From Bacteroidota bacterium (GTDB taxonomy: Bacteria; Bacteroidota; Bacteroidia; Bacteroidales; FEN-979), in NCBI GenBank assembly GCA_026391755.1, contig JAPLDN010000281.1, positions 1-30,765 of the forward strand: a stretch of DNA of 30,765 bases. The letters are read 5' to 3'. A program made the translations under genes and the position numbers. Shown one piece after another: positions 17,804-26,484 of this stretch. The notes below the pieces were generated by a model that was not told the origin of the DNA, did not search any database, and saw only the letters and a program-made list of their open reading frames with translations. Position 1 is the stretch's first letter; each line of letters starts with the position of its first letter.

Positions 17804-17845
17804 AAAAAAGAGGCTGAACCGTACCGGTTCAGCCTCTTTTTTTTT
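17804..17845. terminator. Bidirectional intrinsic terminator between susE and the minus-strand operon
   Basis: A perfect 13-bp stem, AGAGGCTGAACCG at 17809-17821 and CGGTTCAGCCTCT at 17825-17837, encloses a 3-nt loop. It is flanked by an A-run on the left (17804-17809) and a T-run on the right (17837-17845). It therefore works in both directions and ends susCDE (stop 17786) and the convergent eight-gene operon (stop 17864). Confidence 0.95.
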
Positions 17846-17863
17846 CGTTGCAAACAAGCCTGG

Positions 17864-18793
17864 CTACTTCCCTCCAGAGGATAACAGAAATTCAAATGGG
17901 ATATTAAGCCGTTTGGCCCATGCCTTTTCAGAGTGGTTCTCGCCTGGGAATTCCCTTGTCATCCAGTTTTCTGAAGTATAACCTTTTGACCTCATGATAG
18001 CATCGGCCTGTACCTGGTAAGGTTTGTACATGCTGTCGAGCGTCTGGTCGCCATAATCGAAATAAATTTTATGTGTTGACGGATCGGGGAGATGGGAATT
18101 GAGGTAACTCATAAAGGCAGCAGGTATTGGATTGTTCCGGGTGCTCAAGATTCCAGGCCAGTGGGTTGAAAGGCAGGCAGCACCCCCGAATACCCCGGGA
18201 TATTCGCAAATTGCGTAAAGACTTATCAACCCGCCCATGCTGGAACCTGCAATAAACGTATTCCCCCTGTCCTGAAATGTTGAAAAAGCACTGTCGATAA
18301 ATGGCTTCAGCTCCTTAACCAGGAATTCCATGTAGCGGTCAGACTGTACATTTGCTGCAAACAATGCTTCTGTCTTGGTCCTTGTGGAGGAATAAATTGT
18401 ATCCTGCTGCTCTTTCGTCAATGACTCAAAAGGTTTTTGAGGGAAATACTCGGAATGCCTGTACTTCCCGTTATTCCAAATCCCTACCACGATGCAGTCA
18501 CGGATCTTCTGCTTCTTCATCAGCATCCCGGCCGTCTCATCAACACCCCATTCCTGGTGGTTCCAATTGGATGAACTGTCGAAAAGCATCTGCCCGTCGT
18601 GCATGTATAATACTGCATATTTTTTACCTGTTGAATAGCTTTCAGGAAGCCAAACATCAATAGTCCTTGCCGCCACAAACTGCGAATGAAAATTTTCAAA
18701 CCTCTGAACCCTTCCGGAAGCAACACAAACCTGCTGGGAAAATGAATCAGAGGAGATCATTAACACCATGATGGCAAACGCCAGTTTCTTCAT
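17864..18793 (-). CDS. Exported esterase-like alpha/beta hydrolase (esterase D / enterochelin esterase fold)
   Basis: This 309-residue protein has a signal peptide (MKKLAFAIMVLMISSDSFSQ, cleavage near SQ/QV) and no lipobox or sorting domain, so it is probably periplasmic. The PF00756-type fold shows RTIDVWLPESYS, YAVLYMHDGQMLFD, and the nucleophile elbow AGSSMGG with Ser185. A likely acid lies in YFDYGDQ (about 247-249) and the catalytic histidine is His287 in GENHSEKAW. Members include enterochelin, feruloyl and acetyl esterases as well as proteins of unknown substrate. It is the last gene of the minus-strand operon, 24 nt after the GH13 gene. In this setting it could remove acyl groups from modified glucans, but the sequence does not show the substrate. 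Confidence 0.87.
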   Translation of the reverse strand: MKKLAFAIMVLMISSDSFSQQVCVASGRVQRFENFHSQFVAARTIDVWLPESYSTGKKYAVLYMHDGQMLFDSSSNWNHQEWGVDETAGMLMKKQKIRDCIVVGIWNNGKYRHSEYFPQKPFESLTKEQQDTIYSSTRTKTEALFAANVQSDRYMEFLVKELKPFIDSAFSTFQDRGNTFIAGSSMGGLISLYAICEYPGVFGGAACLSTHWPGILSTRNNPIPAAFMSYLNSHLPDPSTHKIYFDYGDQTLDSMYKPYQVQADAIMRSKGYTSENWMTREFPGENHSEKAWAKRLNIPFEFLLSSGGK

Positions 18794-18817
18794 GTCTGAT
18801 AAATTTAAAATTTGTAT

Positions 18818-20662
18818 TTACCTGCTGATAGGCTGAAGTATCAACGCGGTGAAAGGTTCCAGGATTGCTTTTCCTCCTTTAAAGGGTTTGTTGCTCAGGA
18901 GATCGGTGTATCCTCTTCCGCTATCAAGAAGAAAAGTCTGGGTGGCGGACCCTGCATTGATCAGGATGATAAGTTCATTTTTACCCTCAGACCTTTTAAA
19001 AGCCAGTTTGCTCCCTTCGGTCACCAGGAACTCAAATTTGCCCTTGCTCAGCAAGGGATTGGCCTTCCGCAGGTGAACAAGCTTTTTGTAAACATCAAAC
19101 TGCTCCTGGTTGAACCCTACCGGGTCGTAGATTTTCTCACCGGGCTGGTAGTTATTCCTGTACTCGGGATCAAACTTGTATTCTTTCCACCACAAAGGTT
19201 TACGGCAATCTGGGTCATCTTCGCCCCACATTCCCATTTCTTCCCCGTTCCAGATCTGAGGGGCTCCAACAGTGGTAAAAAGCCATACCAGGTAAAGTTT
19301 CAGCCTCTTATAAGTTTCAGGATCGGGTTTTCCGGTTTTATAGGAAGAATTATCACGTGGGAGTGCATGATATTTGTACTTGTTAGGATTATAGAAATCG
19401 GTCAGCAGCCGCGGTGCATCATGCGAGGATGAAACATTCATCATGGCATAAAGATTTTCATGCCTCAGCCTGTTCCATTGGAACTCAATACTGTCGCGGA
19501 ACTGTTTTGCATCGATCTGGTAGTCGTTCTTCGCAAAGAAATACCTTGCCGGCTTGTACACCTGGTAAAACATTACTGCATCAAACACGTCGCCTTTGGT
19601 ATAAGGAACCGGGTTCATCAGCTTGTCAGGCCATTGCTCCCACCATATCTCACCGATGAGATATGCATCTGGCTGGATTGAACGCACAAATTTCCTCCAG
19701 TCGCGCCAGAATACGAGCCCGATCTGGTCAGCAACATCCAGCCTGAAACCGTCTATGCCTTTCCCTTTATCTCCATCGGGAGCGAGCCAGCGCTTTGTAA
19801 CTGCGAAAATATGTTGCTTTGCCCCGGGATTGATATCGCCTTCATAGGGATGGCCGTTTTCACGTTTGGTAGTGATATTTACTTTTTTGATCTCCGGAAG
19901 GCTTTCAATCCCAACCCAGCCGCGGTATTTGAATTCGTTCTCTTGTGTTTTCGGATCATCAAAGGAAATAATATCATACCAGTCCTTATAAGCTGATGCA
20001 GACTGCTTTTCGAGAACATCCTGCCATGCCCAGAACATCACACCGGTATGGTTCCATGAGTAATCAAGTATAACTTTCATCCCGCGCTTATGCGCTTCCG
20101 CTACAATCTTCAAAAATAATTTGTCGGCGGATGTCCATTTCCAGCTGGCCGGATCTGCAGGGTTCTCAAGTGCAATAATACGTTTATCTCCTTCGGGGTC
20201 AGGACCGAAGTTTACATCGACATGATGGTAGGAACGGGCATCATATTTGTGAAGGGAAGGCGCATCATTGATGGGATTGATGAAAATCGCGTTGATCCCC
20301 AGGTCTTTCAGGTAATCCAGTTTGTTGAGGACTCCCTGTAGGTCCCCGCCGAATCTCCTGTACTGGAGGTTGTCCATAAAGGGCTGGCCGGTTGCCTTAG
20401 CCCAGTCTTCCTGTTCAAACCAGTTATGTGTCCATGGCGTAACGGTCCATCCCTGAGGTGCAAACTGCTTCATTGGAGGGATGTTTATATCCTCCGGTCT
20501 GGGATCATTCTTCTTATCCCCGTTATTGAACCTCTCAACAAAGATCTGGTACCAGATCGCGGTTTTAGACCAGGAGGGTGGCTGGTCAGGAGGAGTCTTG
20601 CCCTCCTGGGCAAAAACTGTAAACTGGCAGAGCAGGGCGAAAGCGATGAATGATCTTTTCAT
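18818..20662 (-). CDS. Exported GH13 alpha-amylase/neopullulanase-like glucan hydrolase
   Basis: This 614-residue enzyme has a signal peptide (MKRSFIAFALLCQFTVFAQ) without a lipobox, so it is probably periplasmic. The GH13 barrel starts almost at once (AIWYQIFVERFNNGD). It carries the usual set: region I DYSWNH, nucleophile Asp309 in GFRLDVAD, acid/base Glu338 in LIGEIWW, and Asp415 in SSHDAPR. MWGEDDPDCRKPLWW near residue 478 is a signature of neopullulanase/cyclomaltodextrinase relatives, suggesting action on oligosaccharides or pullulan-like bonds. A short beta domain C closes the protein. The start of this gene is 1 nt after the stop of the GH127-like gene, and the esterase gene follows after 24 nt, so co-transcription is almost certain. 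Exact specificity is open. Confidence 0.94.
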   Translation of the reverse strand: MKRSFIAFALLCQFTVFAQEGKTPPDQPPSWSKTAIWYQIFVERFNNGDKKNDPRPEDINIPPMKQFAPQGWTVTPWTHNWFEQEDWAKATGQPFMDNLQYRRFGGDLQGVLNKLDYLKDLGINAIFINPINDAPSLHKYDARSYHHVDVNFGPDPEGDKRIIALENPADPASWKWTSADKLFLKIVAEAHKRGMKVILDYSWNHTGVMFWAWQDVLEKQSASAYKDWYDIISFDDPKTQENEFKYRGWVGIESLPEIKKVNITTKRENGHPYEGDINPGAKQHIFAVTKRWLAPDGDKGKGIDGFRLDVADQIGLVFWRDWRKFVRSIQPDAYLIGEIWWEQWPDKLMNPVPYTKGDVFDAVMFYQVYKPARYFFAKNDYQIDAKQFRDSIEFQWNRLRHENLYAMMNVSSSHDAPRLLTDFYNPNKYKYHALPRDNSSYKTGKPDPETYKRLKLYLVWLFTTVGAPQIWNGEEMGMWGEDDPDCRKPLWWKEYKFDPEYRNNYQPGEKIYDPVGFNQEQFDVYKKLVHLRKANPLLSKGKFEFLVTEGSKLAFKRSEGKNELIILINAGSATQTFLLDSGRGYTDLLSNKPFKGGKAILEPFTALILQPISR

Positions 20663-20663
20663 T

Positions 20664-22631
20664 TCACTTATCTTCTGATTTTGGTTTAAAAGTGACCTGG
20701 CGGAGAATTGTCTGGCCCATCGGAATGAGGATCGCAGGTTCGTTTTTTTTGCTTACAGGGTTGTACAAGGCCGTTGAAAACTCAAGCCTGTCAGGCTTTG
20801 TTTGTTTTACACCCTCGTTAGCATATTCCAGAACACTCATGGTTAAAGGCCTGTAATGCATATCGCGGAATTCTTTCAGGGGATAGGTTTTGGTTTGGAT
20901 ACCTATGCTCTGTAAAGGCCTTGCCAGTACAAGGGGGCCGTATGTGTAAAAATATTCCCCATTGATATCCTGCCTTACTGCTGCTTCAGGAAAGAACTGT
21001 ATGCTTACTGATTCTTCTCCCTTCCAGCGTTTGTGAATTGAAATATAACCCTTATCTTCCTTGTATTCCACGCTTACGATGATCTTGGTCGCCCAGGAAG
21101 GCCTCCTGATCTTCAGGTCAAATTCCGTTTCATGGGTGGTAACAATAAATGTGACTTTGTAATCGTAAGGATAAGCAGTTTGTTCTTCTATGTTTACCCG
21201 CTTGCCCATGATACTTGTTTCAACTTCACACGGGCCAAGTAAAGTTGCGATCAGGGCTTTGCTGTCTTTCATCCACATGCTTTGGACATAATACGGAGCA
21301 ATTCGTCCTGCATTAGGAACGCAACAAGCTGCGACATCCTGGTGTGCGGGGGAATATTTATACCGGGTCTGGGTTTTTACCGTAGTATCCCCGTTCAGGC
21401 CCCCGCACATGGAATAGGAATTGTCGGTCTTCAGATAGGCGATTGAACTTTCAAAAGGGTTCCTGGAACCCTGCGCAGCATTAAAGAACATTTTTTCTGT
21501 CAGTTCTCCGAAATCTGCATCACCGGTCTTGGCAAGAAGGTCGGTATAACTGTTAAGAAGCTCATGGATCGAACAATATTCATATCCCCGGCCGGTCGCA
21601 TCGGCTTTTCGGCCTGCAATCCATTCGTCACCTGCAGGGCCCCCCGAAGCAGCAGTCTCAGGGGCGATTTTCACAAGGAAATTCTTCAGGGCAGCTTTCA
21701 AACCAGGATTGGCCGAGGTGTAATATGCAGCCGCAAGGGAACGCAGATGCTCGTATGTATGAACTCCATGCCCTTTCAATGGCAGGGTTGTATCCATAAG
21801 TTTCATGAATTGGGCATCCTCGTTCAACACTTCCTCCGAGAAATCTTTATACAGGAAAAGACAGTAATCGCGGTACTCGTTTTTCCCGTTTATCCTCCAA
21901 AGCTCCTGGAGAATATCGGTAAATGCAAGACCGTGGGTAAGTCCGCCGGCATCAGGATTTACCGAATGAAAGGGATGGGACTTATAAGCCGGGTAGTTCA
22001 CCATGACATTACTTACAGCCGATTCTATGGCCTTGAGTATGGCGAAATCCCGGGTGAAATAATACCAGGCCAGCATCCCCCTGAGCAAGGTGGTTTTTGC
22101 CCAAAGCTCGCCGTTCTCGTTATCGAATTTATACCTGAGGTCCTTATCGTAAATGCCCAGGTAACCGTCACTATCCTGGGTTGAAATCATCTTCAGGATG
22201 TATTGTTTAGCCTTTGCAATGTGCGCCTGGTCCATCGTAAGTATGGCCGAACGTATATACCCGTCACGCCAGTTGCTTTGGGTTTCGCTATTCCACCACA
22301 GGAACTGGGCCTGCAATTCACCGTTTTCGGTTATAGCGCCAACATCCTTGGATTTTGTATGCCTGCTTAACCTGTCTTTCCCGTAAATGTCGTCATGTAG
22401 GATCAGGTCCGGAACAAGGGAATCGAGATGGCCGGTAAACCCTTTAAGGTTATCCTGCATCTGTTGTTTGATCCAGCCCAGGGGAACAACTTCGAAAAAG
22501 GGGAGGGGCTGGAAGGTTTCGGCAATACTCCCTCTCTTTTGAAAGGCATCATTCCCCTGGGCTTGTGATTGGCAGGTAACCATCAGGATGCAGGATATCA
22601 GCAGGATTATGAAGTAAAAGTCACTTTTCAT
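20664..22631 (-). CDS. GH127/DUF1680-like glycoside hydrolase
   Basis: This 655-residue exported protein has an N-terminal hydrophobic stretch ending MVTCQSQAQ; Cys20 could be lipidated, or signal peptidase I could cut after AQA-like residues. The (alpha/alpha)6-type body resembles the GH127 beta-L-arabinofuranosidase family (DUF1680). The zinc-thiolate motif is present: Glu351-Tyr-Cys353 in GYEYCSIHELLNSY and Cys436-Cys437 in VAACCVPNAGRIAPYY. Glu336 in AGDEWIAG may match the family acid/base. In characterised GH127 enzymes the equivalent cysteine is the nucleophile. The C-terminal part (YFYTYGPLVLARPL) also fits the family. It lies between GH13 genes in a starch operon, where an arabinofuranosidase is not expected, so substrate is uncertain. 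A 42-bp heptamer palindrome lies 8 nt before the start. Confidence 0.85.
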   Translation of the reverse strand: MKSDFYFIILLISCILMVTCQSQAQGNDAFQKRGSIAETFQPLPFFEVVPLGWIKQQMQDNLKGFTGHLDSLVPDLILHDDIYGKDRLSRHTKSKDVGAITENGELQAQFLWWNSETQSNWRDGYIRSAILTMDQAHIAKAKQYILKMISTQDSDGYLGIYDKDLRYKFDNENGELWAKTTLLRGMLAWYYFTRDFAILKAIESAVSNVMVNYPAYKSHPFHSVNPDAGGLTHGLAFTDILQELWRINGKNEYRDYCLFLYKDFSEEVLNEDAQFMKLMDTTLPLKGHGVHTYEHLRSLAAAYYTSANPGLKAALKNFLVKIAPETAASGGPAGDEWIAGRKADATGRGYEYCSIHELLNSYTDLLAKTGDADFGELTEKMFFNAAQGSRNPFESSIAYLKTDNSYSMCGGLNGDTTVKTQTRYKYSPAHQDVAACCVPNAGRIAPYYVQSMWMKDSKALIATLLGPCEVETSIMGKRVNIEEQTAYPYDYKVTFIVTTHETEFDLKIRRPSWATKIIVSVEYKEDKGYISIHKRWKGEESVSIQFFPEAAVRQDINGEYFYTYGPLVLARPLQSIGIQTKTYPLKEFRDMHYRPLTMSVLEYANEGVKQTKPDRLEFSTALYNPVSKKNEPAILIPMGQTILRQVTFKPKSEDK

Positions 22632-22639
22632 AGAAAATC

Positions 22640-22683
22640 AGATATCGGATATCAGACATCAGATATCTGATATCTGATATCCG
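22640..22683. repeat. Six-copy 7-bp tandem repeat (DGAYATC) that is also a 38-bp palindrome
   Basis: Positions 22640-22681 are six heptamers: AGATATC, GGATATC, AGACATC, AGATATC, TGATATC, TGATATC. The same bases form an inverted repeat with 19-nt arms (22646-22664 and 22665-22683) and one mismatched pair (22657/22672). That pair becomes a G-U wobble in the RNA of the minus-strand operon, so the transcript could fold into a long hairpin. It fills most of the 66-nt gap between the stop of the GH13 lipoprotein gene and the ATG of the GH127-like gene, ending 8 nt before that ATG. Possible roles are mRNA processing, translational control or a mobile-repeat remnant. Confidence 0.9.
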
Positions 22684-22697
22684 GGTAAAGGTTTCTT

Positions 22698-24056
22698 TCA
22701 TATTGCCTGAAAAACCTTGTATTCCCAGGGTTTCAGTTGCATAGGTTTACGCTGGCCTGTAACCAGCTTTTCCCTGGTAAATACCGATTCCCATTTACCT
22801 CCCGGAATGCCGTCCTGAAATTTAACAGAACAGGTGTTCGGGGAAAGGTTAAGGATAACAAGGACCTTGTAATTATCTTTCTCGCGCATAAAGGAATATA
22901 CTGCCTGTTCCTGGTCGTTACGTACCTTTGAAAATGTTGATCCCGAATTTCCGTTCTGAAGAGCCTTGTTTGTTTTCTTCAGGTTGCAGAGGATTGTGTA
23001 GAAGGCCTGCAGGGGATATGTTCCCCACTTAACAGTATCCTTGTCGAAAAAACGCAGCCTCTTGCTCATTGCCGATTCCTGGCCGGTATAGATCAGGGGG
23101 ATGCCTGGGAAGGTAAAACTAAAAACTGCAAAGGTCATTGCCGCAGGCCCCTGCCGTTCGTACTCGCTTCCGTTCCAGGAATTTTCATCATGATTTGTTG
23201 TAAACCTCATCCTGTAAGCATCGGATGGGAATTTTTTCATTTCTGCAGCGTAATTGGAATCAATTTTATCGGCAGTCTTTTTACCTGTGGCAATATCGTT
23301 CCCAAGTTTGTAAAGCTCCCAGGAATAAGTAGCATCAAAAGCAGTATCATGCATCTCAGGGGTTTCCCATTCGGCAAGGGTGAAAATGGGTTTAATCTTT
23401 CTTACTTCCGGCATCGCATGGTTCCAGAAACTTACAGGCAGCATGCCTGCCACATCACAACGGAAACCGTCGATATCGGCTTCCCTCACCCAGAAACACA
23501 AGGCATCGGTCATGTACTTCCTCAGCCCTTCCTTTGAATAGTCGAGGGCGGCAGCATCGGTCCAGTCAGGAACGGGAGCGATGATGTTCCCTTTGGAATC
23601 TTTTTTATACCAGTCGGGATGCTGTGTAATAAGCGCATTATCCCAGGATGTATGATTAGCTACCCAATCAATAATTACATACATCCCCAGTTCATGGGCT
23701 TTTTTTACCAACTCCTTCAGGTCGTCCATAGTGCCGTATTCAGGATTAACTGCAAGGTAATCCCTGACCGAATAATAGCTGCCCAGGCTTCCTTTCCGGT
23801 TCTTGATTCCAATCGGGTTTACAGGCATCAGCCATAAGATGTCAACACCCATTTTTTGAAGCCGTGGAAGGTGCTGCTGAAAAGCTTTGAAAGTTCCTTC
23901 GGGCGTATATTGCCGAACGTTGACTTCATAAATTGTGGCATTCCTGGTCCATTCTGCGTGTACCAGTTTCCCTCCCTTTGTTCCGGGTTCCGTTTTTGGT
24001 TTGCAAGCACTCATGACCAACAGGATCGCTGCAATTAAAATTAATGTTCTTTTCAT
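22698..24056 (-). CDS. GH13 alpha-amylase lipoprotein (small, single-domain)
   Basis: This 452-residue protein is a membrane-anchored alpha-glucan hydrolase. The lipoprotein signal ends in LLVMSACKPK (Cys18). The barrel begins at about residue 37 (ATIYEVNVRQYTPEGTF), with region I DWVANH at 130-135, nucleophile Asp201 in GFRCDVAG, acid/base Glu229 in TLAEWETPE and Asp290 in TTNHDENSW. All key GH13 residues are retained. FPGIPLIYTGQE precedes the short C domain. It has no added binding module, in contrast to its neighbours. It starts 7 nt after the stop of the GH13 gene upstream in the operon. Whether the anchor faces the periplasm or the cell surface cannot be decided; the K-P-K after the cysteine is not a clear surface-export signal. 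Confidence 0.94.
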   Translation of the reverse strand: MKRTLILIAAILLVMSACKPKTEPGTKGGKLVHAEWTRNATIYEVNVRQYTPEGTFKAFQQHLPRLQKMGVDILWLMPVNPIGIKNRKGSLGSYYSVRDYLAVNPEYGTMDDLKELVKKAHELGMYVIIDWVANHTSWDNALITQHPDWYKKDSKGNIIAPVPDWTDAAALDYSKEGLRKYMTDALCFWVREADIDGFRCDVAGMLPVSFWNHAMPEVRKIKPIFTLAEWETPEMHDTAFDATYSWELYKLGNDIATGKKTADKIDSNYAAEMKKFPSDAYRMRFTTNHDENSWNGSEYERQGPAAMTFAVFSFTFPGIPLIYTGQESAMSKRLRFFDKDTVKWGTYPLQAFYTILCNLKKTNKALQNGNSGSTFSKVRNDQEQAVYSFMREKDNYKVLVILNLSPNTCSVKFQDGIPGGKWESVFTREKLVTGQRKPMQLKPWEYKVFQAI

Positions 24057-24063
24057 AATCCGT

Positions 24064-26451
24064 TTAATTACTTAAGATTTCAAATGAATTACCAGCCAGG
24101 GTAAGACGTGCTTTCCCTTTGTCTACTGTGATTGTATTTCCGAAGTTAGATATGAAAGCAGATTTGACGAATCTTTCAGGAATGTCAAACTCTAACTTTT
24201 TTGAATTTTTATCCTTGTTAAAAACAATTATAACAGCCTTGTCGAAGTAGGAACGCATATATATGTATGTTTTTTCGCTGACCCTTATCGTACTGAAATC
24301 CCCGTAAACGAGGGGCATACTTGTTCGCCGTAAATTGGTCAGTTTCGTCGTGGTGGCCAGGAGTTTTTTTTCATGTGGATTAAGACTGTCGAATTTCATC
24401 ATCCTCCTGTTATCAGGATCTGCCGCACCCGCCATCCCATACTCATCTCCGTAATAAATCACGGGAATTCCGGGTATGGTCATATTGAACGCTATCAGGG
24501 AGGCAAGTTTATAATACCCTAAGGTGTCCTTCACCTGGATGTCACGTTTCCAGCCGGCTTCAACCGCATCCTCTGTATTGCTGAGGGCACCTCCGGCCAG
24601 GGAGATGAAACGCACCATGTCCTGGTTCCCGGTGATATTACCCATCAGGTTATGTTCTCCAAAATAGCTGAACGACTGCTGAAGCGAATAATTCAGATCT
24701 CTGAAGGATGTATTATCCAGGGCAAAGCTGTTCTTTGCATCCCAGTAAAGATTGAATTCGAACTGTGCATCAAGCATGCCGGGATTGATATAGCTCTTGA
24801 TCAATTCACGGCTTCCAAAGGTTTCACCGATCTGGTAAACTTGTCTTCCCTGGGGAATGACCACCTGTTGAGTAAGTTTTTTATTCAAAACACGCCAGTA
24901 ATTTTCGGGGACATGTTTTGCCGCATCATGCCTGAATCCGTCAATATTGTATTCCCTGATCCAGAAAGCAGCGGAATCGGAAACCATTTCGGTCACTTCC
25001 GGCTTGGTAAGGTCGAAAGTCGGAAGGAAGATGTCAAACCAGGTAGTAAGACGGTTTTCGTCAAAAAGCCTGATATTCTTTCTCTTTCCGGGGAGGTCCA
25101 GTATCGTGATCCAGTCAGGATGGGCTTTGAATACCGGGTATTCCTGGTGGGCATGATGGGATACAAAATCCAGCACGATGTTCATCCCTTTTCCATGGGC
25201 ATCATTGACCAGTTGATGTAATTCGTCGGCCGTTCCGAATCTTGTGTCGACAGTGGTCAGTGTGATAGGCCAATACCCGTGGTAACCCGAGAATTTGCGG
25301 TGAGGAGCCGGAAATTCATTATATCCTTTCAGCGGGTTTTGGGTTATGGGGGATATCCAGAGTGTATTTACACCCAGCTTAGTGAAATAGCCTTCTTCAA
25401 TGGCTTTTGTGATGCCGCTGAGGTCGCCTCCCATATAATTGACCTTGGGATCAATATCCTTATCTTTTATTGGGGCGTTGTTTCCCTTGTTCCCATCGCG
25501 GAAACGGTCGACCATTATAAAATACAATATCATTGCTTCCCTGTCGGCCCTCGAAAGTTTTGAAGCGTCGGAGATTACTTTTCCGCTCTTCAAGGGTATC
25601 AGTATCTCATTTGAAATACCTGTTTTATTCACAGCCCAGGCACGGATAAAGCTGCGTTCGAACGAACCTGCTGTCTTGGGAATGCTGATTTGTATCCCGC
25701 TGCTGTCGTGTTTCCAGAATTTGCCGTCGAGCAGGTGGTTGTCCCAAAGTACAAAAATGGTATCGGCCTTGTTTTTCAGACCCAGGCTCAGTTTTTTCCC
25801 TTCTGCAGTAAGTGTGTACAGGGCCGGAAGGCTTGGGGAATTGAGGGTTCCAAGCGTAAGCAGGGAATTAAAGCCTCCATTGTTGTTCGATACTGAGTCG
25901 GGGTTATTCCGGTCGGAGGCCCATTTACGGTCGCATACAATTTTGTACTGGTATTTACCGGGATAAAGAAAGAGATCGTTATACCACTTACCCTCCTTAA
26001 GGAACATATATCCCGCCGAAGGATTCCATTCGTTCATCTGCCCTGCGATCTGCACCTTCTTGTATTTTTTGTTCCCGGGATCAAAACCGAAACGGAAATG
26101 GATTTTCTGCGAGCGTTCCAGCATAAGTGAGTATGAAAATCCCTTTGACCATACTGTGAGGGTACTTAGTATGGGTATACTATGTTCTCCGGGGCGGAGG
26201 ATCATCTGCAGTGAATCTTTTGTTATCCTTGCTGTGAGGGATTTGTCGACAAAGAAGGAATCGATTTTATTCGGATAAAGAAAATAATCTCCGAGTTCAA
26301 TCACCGTGGAGTCAGAGGTATTCACCGTGACCGGGGCCGACAACTTCAGCATCTGCGGTTCTTTTGAAACAAGGATGTCGGTTCCTGAACCGCAGGACTG
26401 GAAAAGAATCGCAAAGCCGAAGAGGAATAAAATGAAAGAAAAATGTTTCAT
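24064..26451 (-). CDS. GH13 lipoprotein with N-terminal CBM48-like module and altered regions I and IV
   Basis: This 795-residue lipoprotein (Cys20 in ILFQSCGSG) has an N-terminal beta region (about 30-110). A CBM48/AMPK-type glucan-binding module follows at about 115-200 (VQIAGQMNEWNPSAGY, YPGKYQYKIVCDRKW), then a linker domain and the GH13 barrel from about 305 (ILYFIMVDRFRDGN, MGGDLSGI). Nucleophile Asp509 (GFRHDAAKH), acid/base Glu543 (QIGETFG) and Asp611 are present. However, region IV reads GNQD, with Gln610 where GH13 enzymes normally have His, and region I reads DFVSHH rather than D-x-V-x-N-H. GIPVIYYGDEYGMAGAADPDNRR follows as in maltogenic relatives. The enzyme is probably active because the three acids remain, but specificity may be changed. 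It lies 33 nt after the T9SS esterase gene. Confidence 0.93.
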   Translation of the reverse strand: MKHFSFILFLFGFAILFQSCGSGTDILVSKEPQMLKLSAPVTVNTSDSTVIELGDYFLYPNKIDSFFVDKSLTARITKDSLQMILRPGEHSIPILSTLTVWSKGFSYSLMLERSQKIHFRFGFDPGNKKYKKVQIAGQMNEWNPSAGYMFLKEGKWYNDLFLYPGKYQYKIVCDRKWASDRNNPDSVSNNNGGFNSLLTLGTLNSPSLPALYTLTAEGKKLSLGLKNKADTIFVLWDNHLLDGKFWKHDSSGIQISIPKTAGSFERSFIRAWAVNKTGISNEILIPLKSGKVISDASKLSRADREAMILYFIMVDRFRDGNKGNNAPIKDKDIDPKVNYMGGDLSGITKAIEEGYFTKLGVNTLWISPITQNPLKGYNEFPAPHRKFSGYHGYWPITLTTVDTRFGTADELHQLVNDAHGKGMNIVLDFVSHHAHQEYPVFKAHPDWITILDLPGKRKNIRLFDENRLTTWFDIFLPTFDLTKPEVTEMVSDSAAFWIREYNIDGFRHDAAKHVPENYWRVLNKKLTQQVVIPQGRQVYQIGETFGSRELIKSYINPGMLDAQFEFNLYWDAKNSFALDNTSFRDLNYSLQQSFSYFGEHNLMGNITGNQDMVRFISLAGGALSNTEDAVEAGWKRDIQVKDTLGYYKLASLIAFNMTIPGIPVIYYGDEYGMAGAADPDNRRMMKFDSLNPHEKKLLATTTKLTNLRRTSMPLVYGDFSTIRVSEKTYIYMRSYFDKAVIIVFNKDKNSKKLEFDIPERFVKSAFISNFGNTITVDKGKARLTLAGNSFEILSN

Positions 26452-26484
26452 ATTGCCTGTATTACATGGTTTAATTGAAACTGG

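Noticed and set aside
22640..22683. Intrinsic terminator
   Set aside because: The palindrome is AT-rich, has no T-run after it on the minus strand, and lies inside a closely spaced operon.
24652..25221. Open frame of 189 codons on the plus strand
   Set aside because: It is antisense to the GH13 lipoprotein barrel, where conserved regions I to IV fix the coding strand.
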